64,000 nt of DNA from Cytophagaceae bacterium (GCA_017984215.1 JAGOAA010000001.1:62001-126000); one strand, 5' to 3'; shown: positions 52,770 to 62,008, numbered from the stretch's first letter. Notes: generated by a model from the letters alone, not told the origin. Made by a program: numbers and translations.

Positions 52770-53518
52770 TGCAAAATGAGTTAGATTTAGTCGTGGTTAT
52801 TCCAGCTTATAACGAGGAAGCTTGCATACGCGATGTTGTACCTAATTGGATTGAAGGTATATCGAAAACAGTTCCTAAGGATCGTTTTAAATTGTTGATT
52901 ATAAACGATGGTTCACGCGATAATACAGGTGCTATTTTAGATGAATTAGCGGGTGAATATCCTAATTTGATTGCTAAACATCAATTGAATGGAGGTCATG
53001 GAAATGCCATTTACAATGGCTACCAAATGGCAGTTGATATGAATCCAGATTTTGTTTTTCAAACGGACTCAGACGATCAATTTGATCCTAAAGATTTTCA
53101 TAAGTTTTGGGAAAAACGGAATGAATCTAATTTCGTATTAGGTTTCCGGGAGGTTCGCCATGATGATCCTTTTCGCTTAGTTATCACGCGGATATTGAAG
53201 TTTTCTTTATTGTTTATCTACGGAACCTATATCCATGATGCCAATATTCCGTTTCGCCTAATTCGTACGGGTTATTTAAAGAAATTATTAGCTGCATTGC
53301 CCAAAACGGTTCCATTTGCTCCTAACATCTTTTTGTCTGTTTTGGCCAAAAAAGCTGGAGAGAAATTATTTGATATACCTGTACTTCACAAAGAACGTGA
53401 AACTGGGGAGGTGTCCATCCGACACATGAAGTTATTAAAGGTTTGTTGGCAAAGCTTTAAAGAACTTGCACGATTTAGATTCGATCTGAATCGTATGGTT
53501 GAAGAGATCAAAAAATAA
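52769..53518 (+). CDS. Family 2 glycosyltransferase
   Basis: A 249-residue GT-A glycosyltransferase. VVVIPAYNEEACIRD is the start motif, INDGSRDNTG follows, and the DxD-type site is in FQTDSDDQFDP. An aromatic hydrophobic stretch KFSLLFIYGTYIHDANIPFR lies after the catalytic domain. It resembles dolichyl- or undecaprenyl-phosphate sugar transferases. Coupled to the acyltransferase gene by a one-base overlap, so both may decorate the same surface glycan. Confidence 0.9.
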   Translation: MQNELDLVVVIPAYNEEACIRDVVPNWIEGISKTVPKDRFKLLIINDGSRDNTGAILDELAGEYPNLIAKHQLNGGHGNAIYNGYQMAVDMNPDFVFQTDSDDQFDPKDFHKFWEKRNESNFVLGFREVRHDDPFRLVITRILKFSLLFIYGTYIHDANIPFRLIRTGYLKKLLAALPKTVPFAPNIFLSVLAKKAGEKLFDIPVLHKERETGEVSIRHMKLLKVCWQSFKELARFRFDLNRMVEEIKK

Positions 53519-53520
53519 TA

Positions 53521-53557
53521 AAAAAGGCTAATTCAAATCGAAATTAGCCTTTTTTTA
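53521..53557. terminator. Bidirectional terminator between glycosyltransferase and ahpD genes
   Basis: A 13-bp stem (AAAAAGGCTAATT / AATTAGCCTTTTT, 53521-53533 with 53542-53554), an 8-base loop, and A/T runs on both sides. Confidence 0.92.
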
Positions 53558-53562
53558 TGCTA

Positions 53563-54135
53563 TTATAATAATACGATTAAGCTCTTGAAGATAGCTGTTA
53601 ATCGAACTGCATCTAAGATTCGAGCTTCAGTGGCTCCATGGTTTTTAACCGATTGTTCGTGTGATGTGACACACATTTCACAACCATTGATGGCAGAAAC
53701 TGTTAAGCTAGCTAATTCAAAGAATTCCTTCCCTAATACAGGATTCATCATGATGGACATGCGAATGCCTGCTGGTGCTGTATTGTAATACTCTTTATCA
53801 ACAAAATGTTTAAAGCGATAAAAGATATTGTTCGCGTTCAATAACGAAACCAAGGCATGTATTTCCTTTATTTCGGCATCATTTGATCCTTTTTCTAAAG
53901 CTAATGCTGTTAGTGAATCAATTGTACGTTCGTGTTTTTGGTTAACTGATACAGCTAATGCCAATAACAATGCTTCTTTCTCCGACAACGTTTGAGCGCG
54001 CAATGCATTCGAAACGTTGATTTTCAAATCTTTGATGTAACGATGATCTGCTGCATCTAATGAATCCAAAAGGGCAAAGGATTCCGTGGCAGGGATATTA
54101 ATCTCCGCCAATAAGTTATCTCTAGTCTCACTCAT
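53563..54135 (-). CDS. ahpD: AhpD-like alkylhydroperoxidase (carboxymuconolactone decarboxylase fold)
   Basis: A 190-residue all-helical protein; reductant for AhpC. The active site GCEMCVTSHE has C152 and C155, H159 lies four residues further and E140 twelve before C152, which is the spacing of the Mycobacterium tuberculosis AhpD proton-relay residues. It is downstream of ahpC with a 48-base gap that contains a hairpin, and divergent from oxyR through ahpC, so it should be peroxide-induced. Confidence 0.92.
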   Translation of the reverse strand: MSETRDNLLAEINIPATESFALLDSLDAADHRYIKDLKINVSNALRAQTLSEKEALLLALAVSVNQKHERTIDSLTALALEKGSNDAEIKEIHALVSLLNANNIFYRFKHFVDKEYYNTAPAGIRMSIMMNPVLGKEFFELASLTVSAINGCEMCVTSHEQSVKNHGATEARILDAVRLTAIFKSLIVLL

Positions 54136-54150
54136 GGTTGATTGTTTTAA

Positions 54151-54175
54151 TAAGCCCCAGGGAATCTGGGGCTTA
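54151..54175 (-). other. Intercistronic hairpin between ahpC and ahpD
   Basis: A perfect 10-bp stem TAAGCCCCAG / CTGGGGCTTA (54151-54160 with 54166-54175) and 5-base loop lie 8 bases after the ahpC stop. On the minus strand only TTATTAAAA follows, not a clear T run, so it may protect or attenuate the transcript rather than terminate it. Confidence 0.65.
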
Positions 54176-54183
54176 ATGAAATA

Positions 54184-54732
54184 TTATAATGTTGCTTCTC
54201 CAGCTTTCCAGTTACATGGGCAAAGCTCGTCTGTTTGTAAAGCATCCAATACGCGTAAAACTTCGTCTACGTTACGTCCTACTGATAAATCATTTGCAGA
54301 AGCCCAACGGATGATACCATCTTGGTCAGCGATATACGTAACACGGTATGCTACCTTCTCTCCTTCTGTCAAAATTCCCAATTCTTCAGCTAAGCTCTTT
54401 GATGTATCAGCCAACATAGGGAATTTCAAACCACGAAGATCATCGTGATCTCTTCTCCAAGCTGCATGTACGAATTCAGAATCAGTTGATGCGCCAATTA
54501 ATGAAGCATCACGGTCAGCGAAATCACCTGCACGGCGATTGAACTCAGCAATTTCAGTTGGACATACGAAAGTAAAATCTTTCGGCCACCAAAACATTAC
54601 TAACCACTTACCGTCTTTTTTGTGATCTTCAGAAGTAATTGTAGCGAATTCTTTTCCTTGCTCTAAAGAAACTACTGCTGTCTTTGAAAATGTAGGAAAT
54701 TGGCTTCCTAAACCTAACATGTAATTTGCCAT
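54184..54732 (-). CDS. ahpC: Alkyl hydroperoxide reductase C (2-Cys peroxiredoxin)
   Basis: Peroxide-reducing thiol enzyme of 182 residues. An open frame extends 41 codons upstream through the promoter region; ATG at 54732 (ANYMLGLGSQFP) is the start. The peroxidatic Cys is C57 in FTFVCPTE and Arg in the WRRDH region follows. The C-terminus ELCPCNW gives resolving cysteines C171 and C173. This CxC form, plus an AhpD partner, is like the mycobacterial AhpC/AhpD pair rather than the enteric AhpC/AhpF. Its promoter has a -33/-7 pair next to a dyad fitting OxyR. Confidence 0.95.
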   Translation of the reverse strand: MANYMLGLGSQFPTFSKTAVVSLEQGKEFATITSEDHKKDGKWLVMFWWPKDFTFVCPTEIAEFNRRAGDFADRDASLIGASTDSEFVHAAWRRDHDDLRGLKFPMLADTSKSLAEELGILTEGEKVAYRVTYIADQDGIIRWASANDLSVGRNVDEVLRVLDALQTDELCPCNWKAGEATL

Positions 54733-54770
54733 TTGTATAAGTGTTTTGTTTGTTCTATTAAATGATGTTG

Positions 54771-54802
54771 CAAATATCGCAGGTAATATAATATCAATCA
54801 AA
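54771..54802 (-). promoter_or_regulatory. Promoter of ahpC-ahpD
   Basis: On the minus strand, TTTG (complement of 54799-54802) and GATATTTG (complement of 54771-54778) are 20 bases apart, the expected -33/-7 geometry with one mismatch in the -7 element. The -33 element abuts the dyad at 54801-54829, where an activator should bind. Confidence 0.6.
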
Positions 54803-54829
54803 TCTATATTTTTTATATTTGTATAGATT
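54801..54829. promoter_or_regulatory. Candidate OxyR-binding dyad
   Basis: An 8-bp inverted repeat AATCTATA/TATAGATT with a 13-base spacer matches the LysR T-N11-A pattern and the ATAG/CTAT half-sites of OxyR operators. It touches the -33 element of ahpC and encloses a perfect -7 element TATATTTG (54814-54821, plus strand) for oxyR. Confidence 0.55.
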
Positions 54830-54840
54830 ATATTTATACC

Positions 54841-55764
54841 ATGACTATTACGCAATTAGAGTACATTGTTGCCTTGGCTGACCTTCAAAGTTTTTCGAAA
54901 GCCGCTGATTTTTGTTGTGTTTCACAGCCGAGTCTCAGCATGCAAGTTCAAAAATTGGAAGATGAGTTGAATATGACTTTGTTTAACCGTAAAGCAAAAC
55001 CGCTTGTTCCAACGTTGGAAGCTCGTGAGATTTTGGACAAAGCCAGAATTATACTTTCTGAAAGCAAATCAATTTTGTCATTAACGAAAGGATGGTCTAC
55101 GCAAGTGACAGGTAATCTTTCCATCGGGGTAATTCCTACAATTGCTCCTTATTTGATGCCTCGGTTTTTGGCTGACTTCCAATTGAAGTATCCGGATTTA
55201 ATTATCAGTGTTTCAGAAACAACCACGGATAATATTAAACATGAAATAGCTGAAGGACGAATTGATATAGGTATTTTAGTTACTCCCTTAAATTCTAATT
55301 TAGTCGAGATTCCGCTGTATTATGAGGAACTTTTCTTATATTCCAATGTGTGGGAGGATGATGGATCCAAACTTAGTGCTACTTTAGATCCGGCTAAGTT
55401 ATGGTTATTAGAGGAAGGCCATTGTTTGAGTAATCAAATCAATTCTATCTGCAATCTCAATGCAGGCGCCCGAATTTCAAATTCTCTAACCTATCAAACG
55501 GGAAGTCTTGAAACAATTGTCCGTATGGCTGATTTAGGATTTGGACAAACGATTATACCGCAAATGTTTGTCGATTATTTAGATTCGAAGTCGAAGGAAA
55601 AAGTACACCCACTTCCTAAGCCTACGCCTATTCGTGAAGTATCACTCGTACACGCTAAATCCTATTCTCGGAAAGCTATAGTGAATGCATTAAAGCTGGA
55701 GATATTAGCACATATTCCAATGCAATGGCAATCGATTGCAGACCGTTCGATTATACCAATCTAG
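54841..55764 (+). CDS. oxyR: OxyR: hydrogen-peroxide-sensing LysR regulator
   Basis: A 307-residue regulator with an N-terminal winged helix (about 1-60, FSKAADFCCVSQPSLSMQVQKLE) and effector domain. The redox pair is C195 in EEGHCLSNQ and C204 in NSICNLN, separated by eight residues exactly as C199/C208 of E. coli OxyR. It is divergent from ahpC with 108 bases between; a promoter element of oxyR lies in the shared dyad, suggesting autorepression. It overlaps the convergent MFS gene by 14 bases. Confidence 0.95.
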   Translation: MTITQLEYIVALADLQSFSKAADFCCVSQPSLSMQVQKLEDELNMTLFNRKAKPLVPTLEAREILDKARIILSESKSILSLTKGWSTQVTGNLSIGVIPTIAPYLMPRFLADFQLKYPDLIISVSETTTDNIKHEIAEGRIDIGILVTPLNSNLVEIPLYYEELFLYSNVWEDDGSKLSATLDPAKLWLLEEGHCLSNQINSICNLNAGARISNSLTYQTGSLETIVRMADLGFGQTIIPQMFVDYLDSKSKEKVHPLPKPTPIREVSLVHAKSYSRKAIVNALKLEILAHIPMQWQSIADRSIIPI

Positions 55765-57061
55765 GTTGAAGTTCTTTTGTCCCCCTTAATTTTACCAGGA
55801 AATAAATACTCGCAATAAATACAAGACCTAGAATTAATATTCCCAAGCGCATATTACCCGTTATTTGAATAATCAGACCAAAAATAAATGTTCCTAGTAC
55901 TGTTGATAGTCGATCGCATGCATCATAAAAGCTAAAATAGGAACTTGTGTCTTTTTCATCGGGTGGACACATTTTAGCAAATGTTGCTCTACTATTAGAT
56001 TGTATTCCCCCCATCACAAAACCAATTCCGGTAGCAAGCAGGTAAAAATTAAATTGATCATGCACCGTATATGCAAAGCCACATATTGCTACCCAAACAA
56101 TGACAATTGCCATAAGAGCTTGAATATTCCCAATTTTTTGAGATAATCGGGCACAAAAATAGGCTCCTGGTATTGCTACAAGTTGGATAAGTAATATGGT
56201 AATAATCAATGCATCTGTTGGTAAGTGCAATTCTTCACTACCAAAAAGTGCACCCAAATACATAACCGTTTGGGCACCCATATTAAAAAGGAAAAAACTC
56301 GCTAAAAATTCTTTCAACGCATGTATCTGCTTAACCTCTCGGTAAACCTTCATGAGTTCTCGCCAACCGCCTAGCCATATATTTTCTCCCTGATGAGTTC
56401 GTTTATTTCCGTCTGGTAGATAATGAAAGGGTATTTGTGCGAAAACCAACCACCATATTCCAACACTTAGGAATGATATGCGTGAAGCAAGATCACCCGC
56501 AATGTTGCCATACCACTGAGGCATCATGACCATGGTTAAGTTTTGAATTAACAGAATCACGCTGCCAATATAGCCTAGCGTGAATCCCTTTGCACTTAAT
56601 TTGTCGTAACGATCCGGGCTGGCAATTTCGGGTAGAAAGGAATTGTAGAAAACCATACTTCCACCCCAACCGATAATCGAAAATAGAAAACCAAATGTGC
56701 CAATGTAGTAATTACCCTTTTCGAAAAAGAATAAACTCATGCAGCTAAATGACCCTACATAACAGAAAAAACGCATGAAGGATTTTTTGTTCCCTTTGTA
56801 ATCAGCGATTCCCGACAATAATGGCATTATGATGGCCAATAAAAGGAATGCAAAGGAAACTGTATAAGAAAACAGAACCGTATTACTTAGATGCATTCCT
56901 AAAAAATCAATCTCCTTTGCTCCTGAATCATTAACTGCAGCAAATGGGTAGTAAATAGGAAAAATGGCACTTGTTATAGTTAATGAATGTACAGAATTCG
57001 CCCAATCATAAAATGCCCATGCATTGAGTACTTTAGGGTTATTGAGTTCTACCTGTTTCAT
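55751..57061 (-). CDS. MFS transporter, UMF1/Atg22-like
   Basis: A 436-residue inner-membrane carrier with about 12 hydrophobic segments. The start NAWAFYDWANSVHSLTI is the mark of the UMF1 family (related to vacuolar Atg22 amino-acid effluxers). GGIQSNSRATFAKMCPPDEK in the second half is also characteristic. The substrate is unknown; amino-acid export is a possibility. It shares one base with parC and is the last gene of a minus-strand operon. Confidence 0.9.
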   Translation of the reverse strand: MKQVELNNPKVLNAWAFYDWANSVHSLTITSAIFPIYYPFAAVNDSGAKEIDFLGMHLSNTVLFSYTVSFAFLLLAIIMPLLSGIADYKGNKKSFMRFFCYVGSFSCMSLFFFEKGNYYIGTFGFLFSIIGWGGSMVFYNSFLPEIASPDRYDKLSAKGFTLGYIGSVILLIQNLTMVMMPQWYGNIAGDLASRISFLSVGIWWLVFAQIPFHYLPDGNKRTHQGENIWLGGWRELMKVYREVKQIHALKEFLASFFLFNMGAQTVMYLGALFGSEELHLPTDALIITILLIQLVAIPGAYFCARLSQKIGNIQALMAIVIVWVAICGFAYTVHDQFNFYLLATGIGFVMGGIQSNSRATFAKMCPPDEKDTSSYFSFYDACDRLSTVLGTFIFGLIIQITGNMRLGILILGLVFIASIYFLVKLRGTKELQPRLV

Positions 57062-59817
57062 TAAAATAAACCGAGTTGTTCACCCTTATTAGCGTCTTTT
57101 GCAATGTTTTCTTCTGAATAATTCTTTATTTCAAGTGGAATATCTTCGGCTATTTCTGGCTTTGGCGTTTCTTGAATCTCATCTTCTAACGTGATCTTCT
57201 GACCAGCAGGGATAACTTCTACCTCTGAAATTTCTTGAGTTGTCATTTCTGCTGATTCTTGCTCCATCACTTCAACTTCCTGTTCCTCTACTTCTTCCTC
57301 TGTTGCTGAAGTCTTTGCCACCTCTGACTCTGGCATAAGGGTTTCCGTATCGATGAATTTTGCGTCAGTCAATTTCGGGTAGTTTAATTTACTACCTATC
57401 GCCTTCCATCCACGTACATCAACTAATTCATCAATTGGCATCAACTCAATCTCCGACGTTTTTCCATCTGGTTTGTGTTTGATTTGAACATTGGGTGCAT
57501 AGTTAATACTTGATGCGACCAACTTAGAGGCTTTGTGATCAGAGATGAATAAAAACTTCTTATCAATGGTTGATGTCTCAATTTTGAAACGCTTAATGAA
57601 ATGGGTTTTATTCGCCCCATCAAAATAAATAGCGGATATAATGCCATTTGGGTTGAATTTGGCTAATAAAGCTATTTCTTCCGCTGGATACCGATTGGTT
57701 AATTCAAAATTGGTCAACTCGTAATTCCCTGAATTGTAAATTGCTAAAATGCTATCATTCGGTTCAAAGTTCCCCACATGATCACCATGTTGATCTCTAT
57801 TCAAACGGCCAATGGTTGGGTCATACCAAATGTCTACCCCACCTAATGTAGAAACGCCGGCACTTTTTTGTACAATTTTACGAACCGGATATTTGGTCAA
57901 AACATTACCAAGAGATTCACGTCCCTTAATGGCTAGTTTTGCAAAGTCATAATCAAACTGTTTGTTTTTGGCTGTACAATTTGCCGTTAGGTTGATGCTG
58001 ATCACCTCGGCTTCTCCATTCTCATTCGCTGAGAAGTAAGAAATTTTCGATTTAGTATCTTGGCTTACGATTCTGTATTCCCGATCACGTGTGACTGAGG
58101 TTACTTTGAATCGTTTTACATAGGATACGCCAGTTTTACCATCAAAGTAAACGACGTTATATACTTTACGATCGTCATTCTTTTTAAATACACTTACGTA
58201 TAGAATGTCTTTCCCTACGAATACCTTCTCTTGAACTTTAGTAACCGAGCAAGTTCCATTTTGACGGAAAATGATAATATCATCGATATCAGAACAATCC
58301 ATGACGAATTCGTCTTTCTTTAATCCGTATCCGATGAATCCATCCTCTCGATTGACATAAAGTTTTTGATTTGCCTGAGCGACAACCGTTGCAGTAATCG
58401 TATTGAAACTCTTGATTTCTGTTTTACGCTCTCTTCCTTTGCCGTATTTCTGCAATAAGTGCTTGAAGTAATCAACAGCATAGCGAATTAGGTTGGCTAA
58501 ATTATCCTCTACTTCCGCCAATTCATCTTGTAGACGTTTCATTGCCTCATCAGCCTTAAAACTATCAAATTTCGAAATACGCTTAATACGAATCTCTAAT
58601 AAACGTAAGATGTCCTCCTCCACGATTTCTCGGTAGAAATCTTTCTTGTAAGGGTCTAAACCTTTATCGACCATTTCTATTACAGATTCGAAGGTTTCAC
58701 ACTCTTCAATATCGCGATAGATTCGGTTTTCAATGAATATTTTTTCAAGCGAACTAAATAAAAGTCGCTCCATCAATTCATTGCGTCGTATTTCTAATTC
58801 TTGCTTTAATAATTCTACTGTCTGATCTGTACTGACACGAAGGATTTCTGCAATTCCGATGAATTGAGGTTTTTCGTCAACAATCACACAGGCATTCGGG
58901 GAGATAGACACTTCACAGTCTGTAAATGCATATAAGGCATCAATGGTCACATCTGGAGAAATTCCAGGTGCTAACTGAATTTGAATTTCAACGTCCTTGG
59001 CTGTATTATCGATTACCTTTTTAATCTTGATTTTACCTGTATCGTTGGCTTTGATAATCGAATCAATCAAAGATGTTGTCGTTGTCCCAAACGGTATCTC
59101 CTTGATTAACAGGGTTTTCTTGTCAAATTCTTCAATCTTTGCTCGAACACGTATTCTTCCGCCACGTAATCCATCATTATAATTAGATACATCGACCATA
59201 CCACCCAATTGGAAGTCGGGGTATAGAATAACTTTCTTATTGTTTAGTAAATCAATCGAAGCCAGGATAATCTCACAGAAATTATGAGGCATGATTTTGG
59301 TTGCTAAACCTACCGCAATACCTTCTACGCCCTGAGCAAGTAATAATGGAAATTTAATGGGAAGGGTAATGGGCTCCTTCTTACGTCCATCGTATGATAA
59401 TTGCCAACGGGTTGTTTGATTATTGAAAACAACATCACTAGCGAATTTGGAAAGGCGAACTTCAATGTAACGAGCGGCAGCCGCACTGTCTCCCGTACGA
59501 TTATCTCCCCAGTTACCTTGACAATCGAACAATAAATCTTTTTGACCTAGATTAACTAATGCATCATTGATTGAGGCATCGCCATGCGGGTGATATTGCA
59601 TGGTTTGACCAATTACGTTGGCAACTTTGTTAAAGCGGCCATCATCCATTTCTTTTAACGCATGTAGAATACGTCGCTGAACGGGTTTTAGACCATCTTC
59701 TACGGCAGGTACGGCACGCTCTAAAATAACGTATGAAGCATACTCCAAGAACCAATTTTCATACATGCCGGCAACGGCAATTTGATTCTGTAATGCCCCT
59801 TCTGTCGTTTCACTCAT
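57061..59817 (-). CDS. parC: DNA topoisomerase IV subunit A
   Basis: Type IIA topoisomerase A subunit, 918 residues. The catalytic tyrosine is Y117 in AAAARYIEVRLS, after MQYHPHGDASINDAL. The CAP domain and coiled coil follow (about 320-480, with KDFYREIVEEDILRLLEIRIKRI), and then beta-pinwheel-type repeats. The GyrA box (QRRGGKG) was not found, favouring ParC over GyrA; gyrase cannot be excluded fully by eye. The C-terminal about 90 residues are acidic (runs of E/V/T), an unstructured tail. It lies 9 bases after the Nudix gene. parE is not in the window. Confidence 0.9.
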   Translation of the reverse strand: MSETTEGALQNQIAVAGMYENWFLEYASYVILERAVPAVEDGLKPVQRRILHALKEMDDGRFNKVANVIGQTMQYHPHGDASINDALVNLGQKDLLFDCQGNWGDNRTGDSAAAARYIEVRLSKFASDVVFNNQTTRWQLSYDGRKKEPITLPIKFPLLLAQGVEGIAVGLATKIMPHNFCEIILASIDLLNNKKVILYPDFQLGGMVDVSNYNDGLRGGRIRVRAKIEEFDKKTLLIKEIPFGTTTTSLIDSIIKANDTGKIKIKKVIDNTAKDVEIQIQLAPGISPDVTIDALYAFTDCEVSISPNACVIVDEKPQFIGIAEILRVSTDQTVELLKQELEIRRNELMERLLFSSLEKIFIENRIYRDIEECETFESVIEMVDKGLDPYKKDFYREIVEEDILRLLEIRIKRISKFDSFKADEAMKRLQDELAEVEDNLANLIRYAVDYFKHLLQKYGKGRERKTEIKSFNTITATVVAQANQKLYVNREDGFIGYGLKKDEFVMDCSDIDDIIIFRQNGTCSVTKVQEKVFVGKDILYVSVFKKNDDRKVYNVVYFDGKTGVSYVKRFKVTSVTRDREYRIVSQDTKSKISYFSANENGEAEVISINLTANCTAKNKQFDYDFAKLAIKGRESLGNVLTKYPVRKIVQKSAGVSTLGGVDIWYDPTIGRLNRDQHGDHVGNFEPNDSILAIYNSGNYELTNFELTNRYPAEEIALLAKFNPNGIISAIYFDGANKTHFIKRFKIETSTIDKKFLFISDHKASKLVASSINYAPNVQIKHKPDGKTSEIELMPIDELVDVRGWKAIGSKLNYPKLTDAKFIDTETLMPESEVAKTSATEEEVEEQEVEVMEQESAEMTTQEISEVEVIPAGQKITLEDEIQETPKPEIAEDIPLEIKNYSEENIAKDANKGEQLGLF

Positions 59818-59826
59818 TGGTATTTG

Positions 59827-60390
59827 TTAATCTAATAGTTGAATTAATTGATACAACATAATTGCTGTGGCTCCCCATATTTCTTCTGATTCATAATAAA
59901 AGCGTGGAGCTGTTATTTGTTCTTGCATGAAAGTAAGTTCATGAAAGTCTAATGAATCTGGTTGTTTTAAAAAAGCTACAGGTATTTCAAAAATACGATT
60001 TATTTCTCTTTTATTCACGCGGTACTCAAGGTTTTTATTGATCAATACATAATAAGGCTGTATCAAAAAATTAGAAACGTGTACCCAATGTTGTGGAAGT
60101 TCTATTAAATCGTCTTCTTCTAATTGTATTCCTATCTCCTCTTCTATTTCGCGAATAGCGGTATGTCGAAGACTTAAATCAGATTCATCGACTTTTCCCC
60201 CGGGGAAAGCCATTTGTGCGCTGTGATGTCCATCATAGGTATTTCGTTTAATCAAAACGATTTTAGACTCCTGGCTAGGTTCTTGTATGACAATTGCAAC
60301 TACGGCAGCTTGTTTAGCTGTTTGGAGCAATTCACTATTTTGCTTGATGGTTGATTGAAGTTCGAATAATCGTTCAAAGGGTGCATCCAT
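59827..60390 (-). CDS. Nudix hydrolase, CoA pyrophosphatase-like
   Basis: A 187-residue Nudix protein. The box is GGKVDESDLSLRHTAIREIEEEIG, with the full GX5EX7REUXEEXGU pattern. The N-terminal AAVVAIVIQEPSQESKIVLIKRNTYDGHHSAQMAFPGG resembles YeaB/NudL CoA diphosphatases. It may limit CoA or act as a housekeeping pyrophosphohydrolase. It is placed 2 bases after the flavoprotein gene and 9 before parC. Confidence 0.92.
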   Translation of the reverse strand: MDAPFERLFELQSTIKQNSELLQTAKQAAVVAIVIQEPSQESKIVLIKRNTYDGHHSAQMAFPGGKVDESDLSLRHTAIREIEEEIGIQLEEDDLIELPQHWVHVSNFLIQPYYVLINKNLEYRVNKREINRIFEIPVAFLKQPDSLDFHELTFMQEQITAPRFYYESEEIWGATAIMLYQLIQLLD

Positions 60391-60392
60391 GT

Positions 60393-61964
60393 TTAAATGG
60401 CGGTTAAAATGGCTTCAGCACACCGAATACCATCTAGTGCTGCCGACATAATTCCACCGGCATAACCAGCACCTTCACCACAAGGATACAATCCTTTTAG
60501 GGTTGGATGTTCCATAGTTTCTCGATCTCTCGGTATTTTAACGGGAGATGATGTTCTACTCTCTAATCCAATAATTTGGCCCACATTGCTACTGAAATTT
60601 CGAATCTTACGATCAAAATCTTGTAAACCCAATGACAAAGGTTCCGCAATAAAATCGGGAAGGAATTCCCGCATTTCTCCAGGTTGTAATCCTGGTACGT
60701 AAGAGGTATCGTGTTGCGATTGACTTGATTTGCGCTTGATGAAATCACCTGTCAACTGGGAAACGGCTTGTTGGGTCCCTCCTACCAACTGATGCGCTTT
60801 TTGTTCTAGTTGCTCTTGTAATTGCATACCCGCTAAAGGTCCATAGTCTTTATACTGCGCAAGATCTTCCGGCATAATACTTACAACAATTCCCGAATTG
60901 GCATACTTTGAATCACGACGCGATGGAGACATGCCATTGACTACGACTTGATTTTGCTCCGTAGCAGATGGGACGATAAAACCGCCTGGACACATGCAAA
61001 ACGAAAATACACCTCGTTGAACACCTTTGTATTGAGTCTGTGTGACTAAACTAAAAGAAGCAGGAGGTAAATAATCGGGACGTTCTGTTAATTTATATTG
61101 GCAAGTATCAATCATCTTTTGCGTATGTTCGATTCTGACACCAATGGCAAAAGGTTTGGCTTCTATATCAATATTTTTGCTTAATAGTAATTCAAAAATA
61201 TCACGTGCGGAATGTCCTGTAGCTAATAGGATATGCTGAGATTCGAAAGATTCACCATTTGCTAAAACGATCCCTCTTACTTGTTTTTTTTCAATGATAA
61301 AATCTGTTACCCGCGCTTTAAAATAGATCTCTCCTCCCGCCTCGATAATGGCTTGTCGGATTCCTTCGATAATTCCTGGTAATTTATTTGTCCCAATGTG
61401 TGGATGCGCTTCGTACAATATGTTGGCATTTGCACCAAAAGCCACAAAAGTTTCTAAAACGGAATCAATATCCCCTCTTTTAGTACTTCGTGTGTATAAT
61501 TTACCATCAGAATAGGTTCCTGCTCCCCCTTCACCGAAACAATAATTACTATCTGGATTGACAATATTGTGTCGATTAATCGCGGCCAAATCTCTTCTTC
61601 GATCCCGAACATTATTTCCTCGCTCGAAAATAATCGGTTTAATACCCTCTCGAATGAGTTTTAAAGCCGCAAATAGACCGGCGGGCCCACTGCCGATAAC
61701 AATGGCATGCTTAGCATTTGAAGCAAGTTTTGGTAAACGCATCCGTTCCGTAAGATCAATATGAAAATCATGATCCTTTGGATAGAAACCAATTTTAATA
61801 TTCGCTTTGATTTGTCTGCTTCGCGCATCGATTGATTTTTTTTCAATGCGATACTGACATGAATTTAATAACTTTGAACCTAATTCTGCGCTTAGGAAAT
61901 CGTGTAACAATTCTGGTGAATTGGCAACTGCGGGATCAAGTACAAAGGATTTAAATTCGGGCAT
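60393..61964 (-). CDS. FAD-dependent oxidoreductase, COG2509 type
   Basis: A 523-residue flavoprotein. The dinucleotide-binding motif is AIVIGSGPAGLFAALKLI, the FAD acidic strand end is IIFERG, and the family block CFGEGGAGTYSDGKLYTR follows. ILLATGHSARDIF and, at the C-terminus, LYPCGEGAGYAGGIMSAALDG bind the second part of the cofactor. Substrate is unknown. An N-terminal about 80 residues form a separate domain. A -7 element is 15 bases upstream and a 14-bp palindrome overlaps it. Confidence 0.92.
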   Translation of the reverse strand: MPEFKSFVLDPAVANSPELLHDFLSAELGSKLLNSCQYRIEKKSIDARSRQIKANIKIGFYPKDHDFHIDLTERMRLPKLASNAKHAIVIGSGPAGLFAALKLIREGIKPIIFERGNNVRDRRRDLAAINRHNIVNPDSNYCFGEGGAGTYSDGKLYTRSTKRGDIDSVLETFVAFGANANILYEAHPHIGTNKLPGIIEGIRQAIIEAGGEIYFKARVTDFIIEKKQVRGIVLANGESFESQHILLATGHSARDIFELLLSKNIDIEAKPFAIGVRIEHTQKMIDTCQYKLTERPDYLPPASFSLVTQTQYKGVQRGVFSFCMCPGGFIVPSATEQNQVVVNGMSPSRRDSKYANSGIVVSIMPEDLAQYKDYGPLAGMQLQEQLEQKAHQLVGGTQQAVSQLTGDFIKRKSSQSQHDTSYVPGLQPGEMREFLPDFIAEPLSLGLQDFDRKIRNFSSNVGQIIGLESRTSSPVKIPRDRETMEHPTLKGLYPCGEGAGYAGGIMSAALDGIRCAEAILTAI

Positions 61965-61970
61965 ATGAAT

Positions 61971-61986
61971 AATTTGTACAAATTTA
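61971..61986. promoter_or_regulatory. Promoter element and palindrome before the flavoprotein gene
   Basis: TAAATTTG on the minus strand (complement of 61979-61986) is a perfect -7 match, 15 bases from the ATG. A perfect 14-bp palindrome AATTTGTACAAATT (61971-61984) overlaps it. The divergent YyaL-type gene starts 25 bases away, so either gene might be controlled from this site. Confidence 0.45.
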
Positions 61987-62008
61987 CTAATCTATTTTTA
62001 ACTATTCG

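Noticed and set aside
54733..54855. N-terminal extension of AhpC
   Set aside because: The 41 extra codons run through the ahpC promoter and OxyR dyad; the family start is the ATG at 54732.
57061..59817. gyrA instead of parC
   Set aside because: No GyrA box (QRRGGKG) was found in the C-terminal repeats; ParC is preferred, though not proven by eye.
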